A stretch of 50,153 nucleotides of DNA from Reclinomonas americana ATCC 50394 (taxonomy: Eukaryota; Jakobida; Jakobea; Jakobida), in contig PS015202.1 in NCBI GenBank assembly GCA_048213135.1, positions 10,935-61,087 of the forward strand. Reading direction: 5' to 3'. A program made the position numbers and the translations under genes. Each line of letters opens with the position of its first letter. Position 1 is the first letter of the stretch. The notes under the pieces were generated by a model. It saw nothing but the letters and a program-made list of their open reading frames with translations, ran no database searches and had not been told where the DNA came from. Below, in pieces: positions 46,955-50,153 of the stretch.

Positions 46955-48684
46955 ATGGCTGCGATTCCTGCAGAGGGCTACACAGTGGTGTGTATCTCTC
47001 GCTTGCCTATGTGATGAGCAGTCAATCACATGCATGTTGTGTGCATGCAGACTGAGGGCGAACTGCTGAGCGAACTGTGCGAGAATGGGTGTCTGGCGTT
47101 GACTCTGAATCGCCCCAAGGCCCTCAACGCACTCACTGTGGGTGCGGAATGGCATGCTGTGCCTGCTCCACGCGCTTGCTTGCTCAACTCAGCGCACACA
47201 CACACACAGACATGATTGAGACCATGTTGGCGCTGTTGACACGCGCGTTGCACGATGATCGCGTGAAGATGGTGTTTGTGAGAGGCACGGGCGATCGTGC
47301 GTTCTGCGCCGGTGGTGATATCAAGTATCTGTACAACGCACCGAGCGATGCGGAGCGGAGGGAGGCGGCCAAGTACTTTTTCAGTCGCGAGTATCGCCTC
47401 GACTATCTCATTTCCATGTTGCGTACGCACCCGTACCCGCCCATCCGCCCGCCCAGCTGCCACCACCATTCTCACTTGGTCTGGCCCTCGTAGCTTCCCG
47501 AAGCCGTACATAAGTCTGCTGGATGGCATCACCATGGGCGGTGGTGTCGGCATCTCGGTGCACGGTCGATTCCGCATCGCCACCGAGCGTTTCCTCTTTG
47601 CCATGCCCGAGTCGGCCATTGGCCTGTTTCCGGATGTCGGTGGCTCGTACTTTCTCGCGCACTGCCCCGGCTACACGGGTCTGTGCTTGGGTCTGACCGG
47701 GCGTCGCATCAAGGCCGCCGATGCACTGTACTTGGGCATTGTGACGCACGTCATGTCGCACGACTATGTGGAGAGCTTGGAGGTGACGTCTCACCACTAC
47801 CAGTGCTTCCTTGCGTGACTGACACATTGCTCTCCTGTGTGCTTTGCAGACGGCTCTGCGCACGTGGGAGCTGCGCGAGGCGACGAATGAGGTGGTCGAC
47901 GAGTTCCTGCAGCGCTTCTCGGCGCCGCCGGCCTCGCCCGCACCCATGGAGGCGGAGAGGGAGGAGATTGACGCCATCTTTGGGCATCGATCGTTGCGTG
48001 GCATCGAGACCGCTGCGTTGCGCTCCGACAAGTATCGACAGGCGTTCACCACGCAGTGCCCGAGCAGCATGTTGGTGCGTGATCAGGGGAAGGGGGAAGG
48101 AGAGGGAAACGAAATGAGAGCGAAGGAAGTGGAGGAGGGCAGAGAGATTCAGGACGGGAGGGGGAAGGAAGTGGAGGAGGGGGAAAAGGGAGGGGATGGG
48201 AGAGGACGGGAGGGGACAGCACGGAATGGGATGGAAGAGAAATGAGGAAGATGCGGTTGCAAGAGAAGGGCAGACGAAGCAGCAAACAAAGAATGGACGA
48301 GATTAAGGGGAGCCTGAGACAAGCGATGCTCACCTTCCTCCCCATGTCACAGGTGGCATTCCGCACCTTCAATCGCGTCCGCGAGGAGCGCATGTCACTG
48401 GGCGACGCACTGCAGATGGAGCTGGCGTTGGCGGTGAATCTGACGGCGCGACGGGACTTTGTGGAGGGCGTGCGTGCCGCCGTGGTCGACAAGAGCCACC
48501 AGCCAAGATGGACAATGATCAATCTCGATGGGACCGGTGAGCAGGCCCTTGTTTTCTCTCTCTCTCTCCCTCTGTTTTTCGCCTGTTTTCAATCCACGAC
48601 GCAGACTCCAAATTCCCCAGCGACATGCACGAACTGGACACCCTGTTCGAGGCACCTGATTTGCGCGTCGATATGGACTACTGA
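46955..48684 (+). CDS. HIBCH: 3-hydroxyisobutyryl-CoA hydrolase (crotonase superfamily)
   Basis: HIBCH hydrolyses 3-hydroxyisobutyryl-CoA in valine degradation, normally in mitochondria. Exons give [17 protein letters not shown], then [40 protein letters not shown] (oxyanion-hole region) and [20 protein letters not shown] (joined across the intron 47433-47493). The decisive block is [20 protein letters not shown] followed by [20 protein letters not shown], with the catalytic Glu and Asp of the HIBCH subgroup. C-terminal exons read [20 protein letters not shown], then [18 protein letters not shown], the HIBCH tail, ending DLRVDMDY with a TGA at 48682-48684. The start is the ATG after gcacacag at 46955 ([11 protein letters not shown]). 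That ATG directly follows an acceptor-like sequence and shows no mitochondrial presequence, so an upstream first exon is possible. The gene is convergent with the C1q-like gene, stops 106 bp apart. Confidence 0.92.
48074..48352 (+). repeat. Purine-rich (G/A) intron in the HIBCH gene
   Basis: This 279-bp intron starts gtgcgtgatc after PSSML and ends tcacag before VAFRTFN. From about 48086 to 48245 the plus strand is overwhelmingly G and A, with repeated GGAGGGGGAA, GAAGTGGAGGAGGG and GGGAGGGGA units. It is the longest intron of this gene and the only one not dominated by CA/TG. Confidence 0.8.
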
Positions 48685-48790
48685 ACCGTGGAGCCGACAC
48701 ACACACACACACACAACAGTAGTTTACGCACGTTAAAAATATGATAAGACGAGCGGGAAATAGGAAACAATGGAAAAACAATCGACGCAG
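48685..48790. terminator. Convergent 3' ends, 106 bp
   Basis: The stop codons of HIBCH (plus) and the C1q-like gene (minus) face each other. The spacer holds a CA run (48700-48715) and an A-rich patch GTTAAAAATATGATAAGACG, the most likely place for cleavage and polyadenylation signals of both genes. No canonical AATAAA is seen on the plus strand. Confidence 0.35.
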
Positions 48791-50153
48791 TTACAACTTG
48801 CGGATACTCATAAAGCCCTCGCCAGGATCCTCGCAGTTGAAGGAGATCGCCACTTTGGCGCCATCCGGCAGCGCCAGGAAATCAATCATGGTGAGTCCCG
48901 TGATGGCACCGGCGGGGTGGCGACCTACTGGCGCCAGCCGGCCCGACGAGTGATGTAGTGCGTAGCTGCGGGAGGGCAAACAGGCAATCAGCACGGTGTA
49001 ACAATGTAGAGAAAGATGACGCATGGGAAACACGCACGAATTGGAGTTGAGGGCCGACAAGACGGCGTCGCCATTGACGTGCAGCTGCACTGTGGGTTTC
49101 TTGCGCGAGTAGAAGCCGAACGAGATTTCGTAGAGACCGCCCGACACCACAGTAATGTTGACACGGTCCTTCTCCCACAAAAAGTTGTCGGGGTTGGTGT
49201 TGACCACTTGCACATTCCACGGCACTCCGTGTCCGTTCTTCAACCGGCCACTCTTCCAGATCCAGCGCCCCAGCAGATTCTGCGAGCAGAGCGCATCGTT
49301 GATGACACTCTGCTCGTCCAGGCCGCGACTGTACTCGGTCGTTGTCACTCGCGTGGCAATCATGTCCTCCAGTTCACTGGCGACTCGGTTCACGTGTTGA
49401 ATGTCTGCAGCAGCACCGAGTGTCAACCTCTGCCAGAATGGTCACTCAAAAAATCGCGGTCTCTCGCTGACGAACCTGCTTTCACGTCCAGCAACTTCAG
49501 CATGTCTTCCACGTTGGCCTTGACCGCCAGCTCCCGCCTCATTTCATCCATAATCACATCCGTCGTCAGCGTCGTCAAGCAGCGTTCCACTGACCGCTGC
49601 ACGATTTCTCCACTCTTGTCGTCCACAGCTCGCATCACAAAGTCCACGTCGGCCTTGCCCTCGATTGCGCGGCGGAAGACGTCTGTCAGCGCCACATGAG
49701 CACACCTCGATCGGACGAGGAAAAATAAAGAACATACACGCACACACAAACCTGCGGTAACTCGTCCCTCCAGTGCCCTCGCCACCTCATCGCGTGTGGT
49801 GTCCAAGCGAACATTGAAAAAGTCCTTTTCCTCGTGCAGTTTCAGATCGAACGACCGCCGCAACTCGTCCACCTCGGTCATCAGCCTCGTGTCGGTTATG
49901 CGGCGCACTTCGTCGACAAACTGCAACACGCGCGCGCACAGTGAGCGAGTGACGCAAACACAGGCAGGAGACTGGTGTCACACGCAACATCAGTGCGCAC
50001 GCGCTCCTCGACAAAGCGGCGCACGGCTTCTGCGTCGGCCTTGGTTCGCTGCTGCGATTCGTGCCTCTCCGATTCGAGCCGATTGTCGAGCACCCGCCTC
50101 GTGTCCTCACTGGAAAACAACAAACTACATGAGATACTTCCCCTTCCGACCTC
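48791..50153 (-). CDS. Coiled-coil protein with C-terminal C1q/TNF-like jelly-roll domain (runs off right edge)
   Basis: The right-edge exons encode charged heptads (RRVLDNRLESERHESQQRT, DAEAVRRFVEERVRTD, LQFVDEVRRITDTRLMTEVD, LRRSFDLKLHEEKDFFNVRL), then AIEGKADVDFVMRAVDDKSG and MRRELAVKANVEDMLKLLDV. After an intron ending ctgcag (about 49405) comes ADIQHVNRVASELEDMIA. The C-terminal domain starts NLLGRWIWKSGRLKNG and has jelly-roll features of C1q-like proteins: NTNPDNFLWEKDRVNITV, then GGLYEISFGFYSRKKP and VQLHVNGDAV. After a CA/GC intron it continues ALHHSSGRLAPVGRHPAGAI and TMIDFLALPDGAKVAISFNC, ending GEGFMSIRKL with TAA at 48791-48793. A long coil feeding a trimeric C1q-like head is a recurring arrangement in protist and animal proteins; trimerisation is inferred. 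The start is outside the window. Confidence 0.75.

Overview
This window is nuclear DNA from a gene-dense, GC-rich, intron-rich unicellular eukaryote. Most genes are split by short introns of roughly 40-130 bp (one is 279 bp) that are loaded with CA/TG dinucleotides and typically end in a CACACACAG-like acceptor. Intergenic spacers are often only 25-170 bp. Assembly gaps (N runs) occur at 11421-12083, 15708-16036, 25575-26412, 31849-31868, 32727-32820, 35264-35323 and 36849-37364, often next to simple repeats. The gene content (Piezo channel, NACHT-WD40 receptor, FN3 membrane protein, tectonin lectin, giant HECT ligase) fits a free-living or parasitic protist. Sequence alone does not let me place it to a lineage.

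Layout. 1-21087 is a run of minus-strand genes: the 5' end of a membrane protein leaving the left edge; a giant HECT E3 ubiquitin ligase (526-15208); a secreted papain-family cysteine protease (15583-16749); a secreted tectonin beta-propeller protein carrying an apparent one-base frameshift (17051-18567); and a coiled-coil, Cys/His-rich protein (18825-21087). The last is divergent, across 68 bp, from a plus-strand Maf nucleotide pyrophosphatase (21156-22238). After a 1.9-kb CG/TG-rich spacer comes a plus-strand poly-Q/A/P protein (24130 into a gap), then a minus-strand signal peptide exon (26413-26557).

The centre (26870-31504, minus) holds the most interesting locus. It is an NLR-like receptor with a possible ubiquitin-like N-terminal exon, a HEPN-type helical domain with an R-N-x3-H motif, a NACHT NTPase, pentapeptide-like repeats and 14 very similar WD40 repeats, nearly all in one intronless 4.15-kb reading frame. 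To its right are an FN3 single-pass membrane protein (32828-35263, plus) and a complete-looking Piezo mechanosensitive channel (about 35434-46351, plus). Then come a small acidic-tailed minus-strand ORF, 3-hydroxyisobutyryl-CoA hydrolase (46955-48684, plus; valine catabolism), and a coiled-coil plus C1q-like protein (minus) leaving the right edge.

The genes do not form an operon-like pathway. Shared themes are membrane and cell-surface sensing (Piezo, FN3), secreted hydrolase and lectin (protease, tectonin), and ubiquitin or innate-immunity type control (HECT, NLR). All exon joins were made by eye from reading frame, GT..AG borders and family conservation; small exons elsewhere are uncertain.
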